DNA of 64,000 nt from Trichloromonas sp034006665 (GTDB taxonomy: Bacteria > Desulfobacterota > Desulfuromonadia > Desulfuromonadales > Trichloromonadaceae). The notes under the pieces were generated by a model. That model had not been told where the DNA came from. It did no database searches and saw only the letters and a list, made by a program, of their open reading frames with translations. The stretch is taken from the NCBI RefSeq assembly GCF_034006665.1, contig NZ_JAVESI010000001.1, forward strand, positions 62,001 through 126,000, read 5' to 3'. A program made the translations under genes and the position numbers. Numbering within the stretch: position 1 is the stretch's first letter; each line of letters begins with the position of its first letter. Positions 40,751 through 48,894 of the stretch are shown here, piece after piece.

Positions 40751-42201
40751 CGCGCAACCTCCTCCAAAGGCAGTCTGACAGTGATCCACACCCCGCCCAG
40801 GGGCGAGGGGCGGGCGGAAATCGTCCCGCCGTGGGCTTCGACGATATTGCGGCAGATGGAGAGCCCCAGCCCGGCTCCGCCGCGGTTGCGATTGCGGGAA
40901 CTTTCCACCCGATAGAGTCGCTCGAACAAACGTCCCAGATCGGCTTCGGCCACACCGGGGGCGCTATCCTGAAAGTGGATGACGGCCCAGCCCGGCTCCC
41001 GTTCCAGACGGACGACCAGTTCGCCGCCGGGATCGGTGTAATGACGGGAATTCTCCAGCAGATTGACGAAGAGCTGACCCAGACGGGCACCGTCGGCAAA
41101 GAGCAACATTTCGCCGCCCCCATCCGTTTCGAAACGCAGCGCGATACCTTTGCGATCGAATTCGCTCCGCGCCGCCGCCAACGCCTGTCCCAGCAATTCC
41201 GTCAGATCCTCGTCGGCTCTGCGATAGGTCAGGGCGCCGACATCGGAGAGGGCCAGCTGGTAGAGATCCTCCACCAGGCGCCCCAGACGCAGGACTTCGC
41301 CGTGCAGGGAGGCGAGCGTCGCAGGGGTGGCCTGGCGGATGCCGTCCTGCAGGGCCTCGATCTCGCCGCGCAGCACGGCCAGGGGGGTACGCAGCTCATG
41401 GGAGATATCGGCGATCCAGCGGCGTCGGGCCTCTTCGTTCTTTTCCAGGGTCAAGGCCAGGGAGTTGAAATCCCGGGCCAGTTGCCCCAGCTCATCCCCC
41501 CGCTCGGCCGGGGTACGCACGGTGAAGTCGCCCGCCGTAAGCCGGCGCGTCGCCGTCGCCAGGGTATGGATCGGCTGTGCCAGGCGCCGGGCCAGAGGCA
41601 GGGCGAGGAGCGCCGAAACGACCAGCGCCAGGGCGGCGATGAGCAGCATCGCCCACTGCTGCTCGCGGACAAAGCGCAGCTGGTTGGCATCGGCCAGCTC
41701 CTTGCGCGGCACCAGCCCGAGATAGCCGACAACCTGCCGTTGATGATAGAGTTCACGAAAGGAAAGTCCGTCGGGAAATTTCTCCGATCCATGCAGCAGA
41801 CTTTTTTGGCCGTCGAGCAGGACCAGGCGCTGGTCGAAGCGCTGCGCCTCCGGCCCCCGGGGTTCGCGCACACCGCCTTGGGGGTGGTCGCGGTGTCGCT
41901 GCAGACGCCGCTCCAAGCGTTCCAGCTGTTCGGGACTGTAGATGCGCTCGGAGCCGGTCAGCAGAACCAGCCGATGAAATTGGCCCGGGTCGCTCCGCAG
42001 GAAAGCCCAATCCCCATACGCGCCGTACTGCTCTTCCAGTTCACCGGCAAGGCGCTCCAGCCGTTCCTCGTCCAGGGTGTTGACATACTGAAGAAAGCCC
42101 CGGTCGAGACTCCACTGAACAATGAGCAGCAGCCCCAAAGCGATCAGGGCGCTGGCCGCGAGCAGGGTAAAAAAGAGGCGATATCGAAGACTCAAGCGCA
42201 T
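40747..42201 (-). CDS. BaeS-like envelope-stress histidine kinase
   Basis: 484 aa. Two membrane segments (~8-28 and ~175-195) bracket a ~145-residue periplasmic sensor whose start, GFLQYVNTLDEERLERLAGEL, resembles BaeS. A HAMP domain follows, then the phospho-acceptor His268 in DISHELRTPL and a HATPase domain with LLENSRHYT (N), RLFERLYRVE (F) and GGAGLGLSI (G2). BaeSR responds to envelope damage and induces spy and efflux genes in E. coli. Here spy-like and SH3-like genes are encoded divergently just across, supporting the same role. Operon with the regulator gene. Confidence 0.9.
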   Translation of the reverse strand: MRLSLRYRLFFTLLAASALIALGLLLIVQWSLDRGFLQYVNTLDEERLERLAGELEEQYGAYGDWAFLRSDPGQFHRLVLLTGSERIYSPEQLERLERRLQRHRDHPQGGVREPRGPEAQRFDQRLVLLDGQKSLLHGSEKFPDGLSFRELYHQRQVVGYLGLVPRKELADANQLRFVREQQWAMLLIAALALVVSALLALPLARRLAQPIHTLATATRRLTAGDFTVRTPAERGDELGQLARDFNSLALTLEKNEEARRRWIADISHELRTPLAVLRGEIEALQDGIRQATPATLASLHGEVLRLGRLVEDLYQLALSDVGALTYRRADEDLTELLGQALAAARSEFDRKGIALRFETDGGGEMLLFADGARLGQLFVNLLENSRHYTDPGGELVVRLEREPGWAVIHFQDSAPGVAEADLGRLFERLYRVESSRNRNRGGAGLGLSICRNIVEAHGGTISARPSPLGGVWITVRLPLEEVAR

Positions 42202-42396
42202 GCGGGAAGACTCCGTGATGTTTGCTGTCCGGTTTTCCTTTTAGCACACCCCTCCCCCAAAAAACCAACATCGCGTCCTAACAGCGCACCTTTCCTCATT
42301 TCTTCCATATTTCGTGCAAAATCCTGGGGTATTTATTTCCCCAAGCACATGGGGCGACAAAAACGATGCCGCCCCCATCCGTCAAAGGAGGGCACC

Positions 42397-43026
42397 ATGA
42401 AAAGACCCGCTTACCTCGCCACGCTTTTGATAAGCAGCCTGATTGCCGCCACCGCCCTGTCCAGCGACGCCCTGGCCGACCGCCGGGACCACCCTGCCCA
42501 GCGACGGGAAGAACGCGCCCCGCGCTTCACCAGGCACGCTCCCCAGCGGGCTCCGGTCAATCATCATTACCGCGGCCATGAACATGTCCGTGTCGGCAAA
42601 CATGACTATTATCATCGCAACGGCCGTTTCTTCCGTCCCGGCCGCTTGGGCCTGGTTTCGGTTCGCGCCCCCATCGGCGCCATCGTCGGGAGCCTGCCCC
42701 TTGGCTTTTCGGTCCAGCTTTTCGGCGGCGACACCTACTTCCAGGCCGGCAGCACCTTCTACAGTCGGGTTCCTTCCGGCTATATGGTTGTCGACGAGCC
42801 GCGCCGGCGGCCGGACCGTGCCTACGCTGGAAAGGCGTCGCGATACGTCACCATCAATTCCGCCCTGCTCAACATCCGCACCGGCCCCGGCCTGCATTTC
42901 GGCATCGCCGGCCAAGTCGGACGCGGAACTCGACTTCCGGTGCATGGCGACCGAGACGGCTGGTATTATATCCAGCAAGCGAACGGAGTGCGGGGCTGGA
43001 TCATGGCTGACTTCACCCTGCGCTGA
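42397..43026 (+). CDS. Periplasmic SH3-domain protein with RcnB/DUF6515-like region
   Basis: 209 aa from ATG 42397 (AAAGGAGG upstream). A signal peptide (~1-27) precedes a His/Arg-rich stretch and a segment reading HDYYHRNGRFFRPG ... TFYSRVPSGYMVV, as in DUF6515/RcnB-like proteins, then a C-terminal SH3_3 domain (~145-209: LLNIRTGPGLHFGIAGQV ... WYYIQQANGVRGWI). Bacterial SH3 domains bind cell-wall components. It is divergent from the BaeS-like kinase gene, a typical place for a target of that system. Exact role not known. Confidence 0.8.
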   Translation: MKRPAYLATLLISSLIAATALSSDALADRRDHPAQRREERAPRFTRHAPQRAPVNHHYRGHEHVRVGKHDYYHRNGRFFRPGRLGLVSVRAPIGAIVGSLPLGFSVQLFGGDTYFQAGSTFYSRVPSGYMVVDEPRRRPDRAYAGKASRYVTINSALLNIRTGPGLHFGIAGQVGRGTRLPVHGDRDGWYYIQQANGVRGWIMADFTLR

Positions 43027-43103
43027 CCTGGAACCCGCGAAAACGACCCCGTAACGGGTATCAACAAAGGTACGAAACGTACCCCACACCAAGGAGAAAG
43101 ACG

Positions 43104-43655
43104 ATGAAACACACCACAAAAGGCCTGCTCATTCTGCTGATGGCAACTCTGACCCTGGCGGGAGGCCTGGGGAGTGCCCTGGCCCAGCCGGGCATGGGCA
43201 AAGGGATGAGAGCCGGCGGCCCTGACCGTTCCTGCGATGACCGGGGTTTTAGCCGACACCATGGGGGAATGGCCCAAATGCTCAACCTGAGCGAGGAACA
43301 GGAAACCAAAATCCAGGCGATCATCATTGAGGAAAGGCAGAAAGTCGAGCCGCTACGCGCCCAACTGGCGGAAACCCGCGACGAGATGAGTAAACTCTCC
43401 GCCGCCGGATCCTTCGACGAAGCGGCGGTGCGTGCCCTGGCCGAAAAGAAGGCTAAAATCCACACCGAACTGAGCGTCGCCAAGGCGCGCACCCAGAGTC
43501 GGATCCAGGCCGAACTGACCCCCGAACAACGGGCATTGACGGACAAGCTGCGCCCGGGGATGAAGGACGGCCGGCGCGGCAAGGGGCGGTTCTGGGACAG
43601 TGAGCGTTACTCCCGCCGGGGCGGGAATCTTCCCCCCTGGCACTGGAAGCGCTGA
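43104..43655 (+). CDS. Spy/CpxP-like periplasmic chaperone (LTxxQ family)
   Basis: 183 aa. A signal peptide ending ALAQ (~1-27) and a mature helical domain with two family motifs, LNLSEEQETKIQAI (~58-71) and LTPEQRAL (~146-153), the LTxxQ repeats of Spy/CpxP/ZraP. Members act as ATP-independent chaperones or stress sensors in the periplasm. A clear AAGGAG precedes the ATG. It is 78 bases after the SH3 protein gene and close to a BaeSR-like two-component system, matching BaeR control of spy in E. coli. A strong terminator follows. Confidence 0.88.
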   Translation: MKHTTKGLLILLMATLTLAGGLGSALAQPGMGKGMRAGGPDRSCDDRGFSRHHGGMAQMLNLSEEQETKIQAIIIEERQKVEPLRAQLAETRDEMSKLSAAGSFDEAAVRALAEKKAKIHTELSVAKARTQSRIQAELTPEQRALTDKLRPGMKDGRRGKGRFWDSERYSRRGGNLPPWHWKR

Positions 43656-43691
43656 GCCGCGCAGATTTGATCAAAGCGGATCACAGACAAA

Positions 43692-43728
43692 CGCGGCCGA
43701 CGGAAAATCCGTCGGCCGCGACTCTTTT
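43692..43728 (+). terminator. Intrinsic terminator after the Spy-like gene
   Basis: CGCGGCCGACGGA (43692-43704) pairs perfectly with TCCGTCGGCCGCG (43708-43720) around a 3-base loop, followed by ACTCTTTTT. Confidence 0.9.
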
Positions 43729-43778
43729 TGCTGATGGGAAGCCCCCCATACACACAAACTCACCCTGACACAGGGGGG

Positions 43779-44315
43779 TCAGCGCCGGGGCGGATACTGT
43801 TCAAAAATCTTCTTGACGGCATTGGGGATTTTCCCCTGGGCATCCCGTTCGTCGGTGATCCCGCCGCTCACCGTCCCCTGCCAGACCAAGGTGCCCGCTC
43901 GCCGGTCGATCAGCTCGACATTGAGGAAACCTCGTCCCACCGATTCCGCCTGCCCACGCCCCACACCTTCCCGAACCCAGCGCCATTGATAGCTGTAGCC
44001 GAGATCTCCGGGGGTCGCCGCCACCGCCTCGCGGATGCGCGTAGTGTAGCGCACCAGCAGGTCGGGCTCGTCAGCCCGAACCGCCAAACCTTTGCCGATC
44101 AATTCTTCGGTCACGGCACGGCGGATGAACTGATCGGTCATATCGTCGCCGAGCAGGGCATCCATCAGCGCCGGCTTGCCGTCCACCCAGAACCAGGAGC
44201 GGTAACCGTCAAAGTCGGCCTTCCAGTCGAAGGAACTGGAAACGCTCATCGGCTTGGCGCAGGCAACCATCAGCAGCAGTAGCGAAAGCAGCGACAACCA
44301 TCTCGGAATTTTCAT
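43779..44315 (-). CDS. DUF4136 lipoprotein
   Basis: 178 aa. The signal sequence ends in lipobox LMVACA (Cys near 19). The remainder is a DUF4136 domain, a family of envelope lipoproteins of unknown function with conserved SFDWKADFDGYRSWFWVDG near the start and RFLNVELIDRR-type strands toward the end (here GRGFLNVELIDRRAG). It is transcribed divergently from pldA and convergent to the Spy-like gene. The outer-membrane location is inferred from the lipobox lacking Asp at +2. Confidence 0.85.
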   Translation of the reverse strand: MKIPRWLSLLSLLLLMVACAKPMSVSSSFDWKADFDGYRSWFWVDGKPALMDALLGDDMTDQFIRRAVTEELIGKGLAVRADEPDLLVRYTTRIREAVAATPGDLGYSYQWRWVREGVGRGQAESVGRGFLNVELIDRRAGTLVWQGTVSGGITDERDAQGKIPNAVKKIFEQYPPRR

Positions 44316-44524
44316 CGGGACACTCCTTGTCGGCAGGGATGGGGGTTTCGGGCGAAGGGTCTGTAGCCGAAAGTTTACCAGAATCGCGCCCCGATGACGT
44401 GCCTTATGTCAAAAGATGGGCCCTTCCGGGAAAAATCTCCGTTTGCCGTCAGGATGGAGGCTGGTATAGGATCTGTGCGTTTTGCTCAGAACTTTTTTGC
44501 CGAGCCGAAAGAAAGGGATCGACC

Positions 44525-45559
44525 GTGAACCGTTTCGCGAACTGCCTGCTTTTCACCCTGCTCTGCCTGGCGCCGCTTCCGGCTCTGGCGGATCTCGCCA
44601 CCGATCTGCGCGACTGCGCGCACTTGGAAGACGACCAGGAGCGTCTTTCCTGTTACGACCGGCTGGCCGGCGTCAACAGCGCGGACGCCGAAATCGTCGC
44701 CCTCCCGTTCACACCAGAAGGCGAAGCGGAAAGTGCGCTCCCCGCCCCCGAGAATGAAGTCCCCTCTCTCCTGACCCGCCGCTGGGATCTGGACGAAAAG
44801 CGTCCGCGCGGACGCTTTACTTTGATGATGCATCGGGACAACTATTTGATGCCGGCGACTTACAACAACAATTACTATCAACCGAAAGAAGGCGAGGACT
44901 ACACCGTCGAGGAAGTCAAGGCGACCGAAGCCAAATACCAGATCAGCGTCAAGACCAAGCTCTGGCAGGACATTCTCGGCAGCCGCGCCGATCTCTGGTT
45001 CGGCTATACCCAGCAATCTTACTGGCAGATCTACAACGTCGACGAGTCGGCCCCCTTCCGCGAGACAAACTACGAGCCGGAGCTGCTCCTCAACTACCGA
45101 ACCCATTACGATCTCGGTTTCGGCGGGCTGCGCCTGCGCACCCTTACCGCCGCCCTGAATCATCAGTCCAACGGCCGCTCCGAACCCATGTCCCGCAGCT
45201 GGAATCGGATAACCGGCCAGGTCGGCTTGGAAAGCGGCCCCCTGACCCTGCTGCTGAAGGGCTGGTACCGCATCCCCGAAAGCCGTGACGACGACGACAA
45301 CCGCGACATCGACGACTACCTCGGACCGGGAGAGCTTCAGGTCTACTATCTCAAAGAAAAACACCGTTTTGGCATGATGCTGCGCAACAACTTCCAGAGC
45401 GAAAACCGCACTAGCATGCAGTTGGAGTGGAGCTATCCGATTCTGGAAAAAGTCGGCTTTTACGTGCAGTATTTTAATGGCTACGGCGAAAACCTGCTCG
45501 ATTACGACCAGCACACCAACCGCATCGGCCTCGGCTTCATCCTCACCGACTGGAACTGA
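44525..45559 (+). CDS. pldA: Outer-membrane phospholipase A (PldA)
   Basis: 344 aa from GTG 44525, with AAAGGGA upstream; longer in-frame starts lack a signal peptide at the N-terminus. A signal peptide ends ALAD (~21). A short extension with two Cys (DCAHLEDDQERLSCYDRLAG), common in envelope proteins, precedes the beta-barrel. The catalytic triad is intact: His213 and Ser215 in NHQSNGRS and Asn227 in SRSWNR, with spacing identical to E. coli OMPLA (142/144/156). It hydrolyses misplaced phospholipids in the outer leaflet and helps keep asymmetry. Divergent from the DUF4136 gene; -10-like TATAGG lies near 44465. Confidence 0.93.
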   Translation: MNRFANCLLFTLLCLAPLPALADLATDLRDCAHLEDDQERLSCYDRLAGVNSADAEIVALPFTPEGEAESALPAPENEVPSLLTRRWDLDEKRPRGRFTLMMHRDNYLMPATYNNNYYQPKEGEDYTVEEVKATEAKYQISVKTKLWQDILGSRADLWFGYTQQSYWQIYNVDESAPFRETNYEPELLLNYRTHYDLGFGGLRLRTLTAALNHQSNGRSEPMSRSWNRITGQVGLESGPLTLLLKGWYRIPESRDDDDNRDIDDYLGPGELQVYYLKEKHRFGMMLRNNFQSENRTSMQLEWSYPILEKVGFYVQYFNGYGENLLDYDQHTNRIGLGFILTDWN

Positions 45560-45594
45560 AAAGCGCCCACCCAGCGCCAACCAATCCGTCTCCC

Positions 45595-45615
45595 GGGGCG
45601 AGCAAGGCTCGCCCC
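45595..45615. repeat. Short GC palindrome after pldA
   Basis: GGGGCGAGC at 45595-45603 pairs with GCTCGCCCC at 45607-45615 around AAG. No T-run. It resembles the palindrome after maf at 19736-19756. Confidence 0.6.
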
Positions 45616-45668
45616 GACTCCCTCCTTCCCTGCCGTGCATTCGCTCATTAGTAAAAAAGATCCCACTT

Positions 45669-45685
45669 GTGGCACAATGGTTGCT
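45669..45685 (+). promoter_or_regulatory. Sigma-54 (RpoN) promoter for the chemoreceptor gene
   Basis: GTGGCACAATGGTTGCT matches TGGCAC-N5-TTGCT completely, with GG at 45671-45672 and GC at 45683-45684, exactly ten bases apart. The start would be near 45696, about 165 bases before the coding region. Confidence 0.85.
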
Positions 45686-45861
45686 TATTCACCTCCCTGA
45701 GTATTTTATCAGACAAAACCCTGAACCGAAATGACGTGTCTTCCGGGTGCCGCGCGAAACAGCGACAGGTTTTTTTGACAGGCCCTGTCGGTTTTCCGGC
45801 TTTTTTCTGAATCGCGAAGATCGACAACCCGGCGCAAGCCCCTGCAGCAAAGGAGTTTCCC

Positions 45862-47721
45862 GTGAAAAATCTCAAACTGGCCACCAAAATCATTCTTCTG
45901 AGCGGCGTCATCAGCCTTTCCTTCATCCTCGCCATTACCTGGATCTACGGAAAATTGCGCAGCGATCTCCATACCGGCAAGGAAGCCATGGTCGCCAACG
46001 CCGTGGCCACCGCCTGGGGGGTGGTCGAGCATTACGCAAACCAGGCCGCGAGCGGCGTAATGGATCGGGAAACGGCGCAGCAGGCCGCCATCGAAGCGTT
46101 GCGCCACACCCGCTTTGAAGGGAACAACTACTTCTGGATCAACGACCTGACCCCGGTCATGATCATGCATCCATTCTCGCCCCAACTGAACGGGAAAAAT
46201 CTCTCCAACAACCGTGATCCGGAAGGCAAAGCGCTCTTTGTGGAGATGGTCGAAGTCGCCCGCAGCAAGGGGGAAGGCTTCGTCAAGTACCTGTGGGCCA
46301 AACCCGGATCCAGCGAGCCGGTCCCCAAAATCTCCTTCGTCAAGGTCGTACCCCAGTGGGGCTGGGTGATCGGCGCCGGCATCTATCTCGACGATATTGC
46401 TGCCGATCTCTCCCGAACCCGGACTCTGCTCATCGCCATCGTCGTTACCGTTCTGCTTTTGGCCCTGGTTCTGGTCTACCTCACCGCCCGCGACATCTCC
46501 GGCCCCATGGCCCAGGCCGTGACCATGCTCAAGGAAATGGCGAATGGACGCCTCGGCAGCCGCTTGCGTCTCGACCGCCACGATGAAATCGGCCAGTTGG
46601 CGGCGACCATGGACAGCTTCGCCGACGACCTGGAAAAAGAGATGGTGGAAAACCTCAAGCGACTGGCGGCGGGGGATCTGACCATCGAGGTCCAGCCTCG
46701 CGACAACCAAGACGCCATCCGCGGCGCCCTCAACCGCCTCGGCCACGACCTCAACGATCTGGTGAAACAGATCCAGGTCGCCGGTGAGCAGATCGCTTCC
46801 GCCAGCGCCGAAGTCTCCGACGGCAGCCAAAACCTATCCGAAGGGATGACGACCTCGGCCAGTTCCATGGAAGAGGTGGCCAGTTCGATGACGGAAATCG
46901 GCTCGCAGACCAAGCACAATGCCGAAAACGCCGCCCAAGCCCAGAAACTCGCCGGCGCTGCCCGCGCCGCCGCCGAAAAGGGGAGCCTGCAGATGCAGTC
47001 GATGGTTTCGGCTATGCGGGAGATCAACGAATCGGGGCAAAACATTTCTAAGATCATCAAGGTCATCGACGAGATCGCCTTCCAGACCAACCTGCTCGCG
47101 CTGAACGCGGCGGTGGAAGCGGCACGGGCCGGACAGCACGGCAAGGGCTTTGCCGTGGTCGCCGAGGAGGTCCGCAACCTGGCAGCGCGCAGCGCCAAGG
47201 CGGCCCACGAGACCGCCGGCCTGATCGAAGGCTCGGTGGCGAAAACCCACAACGGCACGACCATCGCCGAGCAGACCAGTTCCGCCCTCAAGGAAATCGT
47301 CAGCAGCGTCGCCCGGGTTTCCGACCTGGTCGCGGAAATCGCCGCTGCCAGCAGCGAACAGGCTAACGGCGTCAGCCAAGTCAGCATCGGCATGGAACAG
47401 ATTGATCAGGTGACCCAGCAGGCAACCGCCAACGCCGAAGAGAGCGCCGCCGCCGCCGAAGAACTCGCCGCCCAGGCAAACCAGATGCAGGAGATGCTCG
47501 GTCGCTTCAAGATTCGCGGCGCGACCTCTTGGACCCAAGCGCCGACCCGCCCCAAGCGACTCCCCCCTTCGCCGGTTCCGGCGGCCGCCACCGTCCGGCG
47601 CCCTCTGCCCCCCGCCAAGGAAACCGGCTGGGGTGAAACGCCCCCGCCGGACAAGCCGGCAACCGAGTTCCAGGGAAGCGACTTCATCGCCCTCGACGAC
47701 CACGAATTCGGTAAATACTAA
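45862..47721 (+). CDS. Methyl-accepting chemotaxis protein with sCache domain
   Basis: 619 aa, GTG start with AAAGGAG. A membrane segment (~9-28), a periplasmic single Cache domain (~35-180, with NNYFWINDLTPVMIMHP and VPQWGWVIGAGIYLDD), a second segment (~190-212), HAMP, and the cytoplasmic signalling domain with hairpin IDEIAFQTNLLALNAAVEAARAG. The Pro-rich C-terminal tail (~555-619) lacks a CheR-tethering pentapeptide. The sCache with FWxxD-type motifs suggests small organic acids as ligands. A consensus sigma-54 promoter upstream implies RpoN-controlled expression, unlike the flagellar sigma-28 type. Confidence 0.93.
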   Translation: MKNLKLATKIILLSGVISLSFILAITWIYGKLRSDLHTGKEAMVANAVATAWGVVEHYANQAASGVMDRETAQQAAIEALRHTRFEGNNYFWINDLTPVMIMHPFSPQLNGKNLSNNRDPEGKALFVEMVEVARSKGEGFVKYLWAKPGSSEPVPKISFVKVVPQWGWVIGAGIYLDDIAADLSRTRTLLIAIVVTVLLLALVLVYLTARDISGPMAQAVTMLKEMANGRLGSRLRLDRHDEIGQLAATMDSFADDLEKEMVENLKRLAAGDLTIEVQPRDNQDAIRGALNRLGHDLNDLVKQIQVAGEQIASASAEVSDGSQNLSEGMTTSASSMEEVASSMTEIGSQTKHNAENAAQAQKLAGAARAAAEKGSLQMQSMVSAMREINESGQNISKIIKVIDEIAFQTNLLALNAAVEAARAGQHGKGFAVVAEEVRNLAARSAKAAHETAGLIEGSVAKTHNGTTIAEQTSSALKEIVSSVARVSDLVAEIAAASSEQANGVSQVSIGMEQIDQVTQQATANAEESAAAAEELAAQANQMQEMLGRFKIRGATSWTQAPTRPKRLPPSPVPAAATVRRPLPPAKETGWGETPPPDKPATEFQGSDFIALDDHEFGKY

Positions 47722-47732
47722 AGGCACACCCA

Positions 47733-47763
47733 CCGGGCCGGTTATCAACCGGCCCGGTTTTTT
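47733..47763 (+). terminator. Intrinsic terminator after the chemoreceptor gene
   Basis: CCGGGCCGGTT (47733-47743) pairs with AACCGGCCCGG (47747-47757), followed by TTTTTT. Confidence 0.92.
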
Positions 47764-47893
47764 ATGGGAGCACTCGCCCCTCCGGGAAAGGATGCCCAAG
47801 GCGACGCTCCTTAATGAGACAACGGCAGATGCCCCTTGTCTTTTCTTTTCCGAGCCCGTATGATTAGCGAAATTCTTCTTTCTTTTCCTTGGG

Positions 47894-48811
47894 ATGGACA
47901 TGCTGCTCTTTCTCCAACGACATGCCCGGGCCGTCTGGCTGCTGCTCCTCGCTTTCAGCGGGCTGTGCCTCGGCAGCCTGACCGCCGGCTTGCTCGGCCT
48001 TGGCCTTGAGCCTTCCCCTGCCCCCACCGCCCTCAAACAAAGACCGCGCCCCGCCGCCGCTGCCGGTTCGCGGGATTATTCCGCCATCACCCAGCGCAAC
48101 ATCTTCGATTCCAGCGCTCCCGCCGCATCGATCCCGGCCGCCGCACCCAGGCGGCGCGGCGCGCCGGCTGGAGCGCCTGCGGCCGTCGCGCCGCCCCGTA
48201 CCGATCTCAAGCTCATCGGCACCGTGACCGGCCGCGCCGAAGACTCCCTGGCCCTGATCATGGCGAACAACGAGATTACCGCATACCGCCCGGGGGATGC
48301 CCTGCCCGGAGGAGGGCAACTGCTCGCGGTCGATCGTAACGTCGCCCACATCGAGAACGCCGACGGCAGCCTGAGTCTGCTGCTGTTGCATCAGGAGCCA
48401 TCCGCTTCCGCTGCCTCCTCCGCTCGTCGCCAAGCTCCCGCTTCCGCCTTGGCCCAACAAAAAGATTCTGGCGGTATCCGCCCGGTCGCCCCGAATCGCT
48501 GGCTGATCGAGGGGGGCGTCGTTGAGCAGGCGCGCGGCAATCTCGGCGAGGTGCTCAAATCGGCACGCATGGAGCCGCGTCTGGTCAACGGCGCGACCGA
48601 CGGATTTGTCATCGCCATGGTCCGACCGGGTTCCCTGTTGACCCAGATGGGCTTCCGCAAGGGGGATGTGGTCCTGCAAGTCAACGGCATGCCCCTGGAC
48701 AGTCCGGAAAAGGCTCTGCAGATCTTCCAGCAGCTACGTGAAGCCCGTTCTCTGCGCGTCCATGTCGAGCGGCAGGGGCAGCCCTCCGTCTTCGAATACG
48801 AAGTCAATTGA
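47894..48811 (+). CDS. gspC: Type II secretion system protein GspC
   Basis: 305 aa (ATG 47894, or 47900 two codons later). Inner-membrane protein with a single N-terminal membrane segment (~13-36), a periplasmic HR domain (~85-155, LKLIGTVTG ... YRPGDALPGGGQLLAVD) and a C-terminal PDZ domain (~200-300, VRPGSLLTQMGFRKGDVVLQVNG). It connects the inner-membrane platform to the GspD secretin. It opens a canonical gspC-to-gspN operon. The Pro/Ala-rich linker between domains is long. Confidence 0.92.
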   Translation: MDMLLFLQRHARAVWLLLLAFSGLCLGSLTAGLLGLGLEPSPAPTALKQRPRPAAAAGSRDYSAITQRNIFDSSAPAASIPAAAPRRRGAPAGAPAAVAPPRTDLKLIGTVTGRAEDSLALIMANNEITAYRPGDALPGGGQLLAVDRNVAHIENADGSLSLLLLHQEPSASAASSARRQAPASALAQQKDSGGIRPVAPNRWLIEGGVVEQARGNLGEVLKSARMEPRLVNGATDGFVIAMVRPGSLLTQMGFRKGDVVLQVNGMPLDSPEKALQIFQQLREARSLRVHVERQGQPSVFEYEVN

Positions 48812-48894
48812 ACAAGAGCGCTTCAACCTGAGCTCGGCCCGATAACCCTGTGAGACATCCCGACCCGACAACCCCTGGGAGGAGGTAGCATCCG

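Larger units (their letters stand above)
45560..45861 (+). other. Gene-free 302-base region before the chemoreceptor
   Basis: It contains a GC palindrome at 45595-45615 after pldA, the sigma-54 promoter at 45669-45685, and a ~165-base leader with a GACAGG-type hairpin (cgacagg ... ccctgtcg near 45756-45778) followed by a T-run, and a ribosome site AAAGGAG. No reading frame in it is convincing. Confidence 0.6.
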
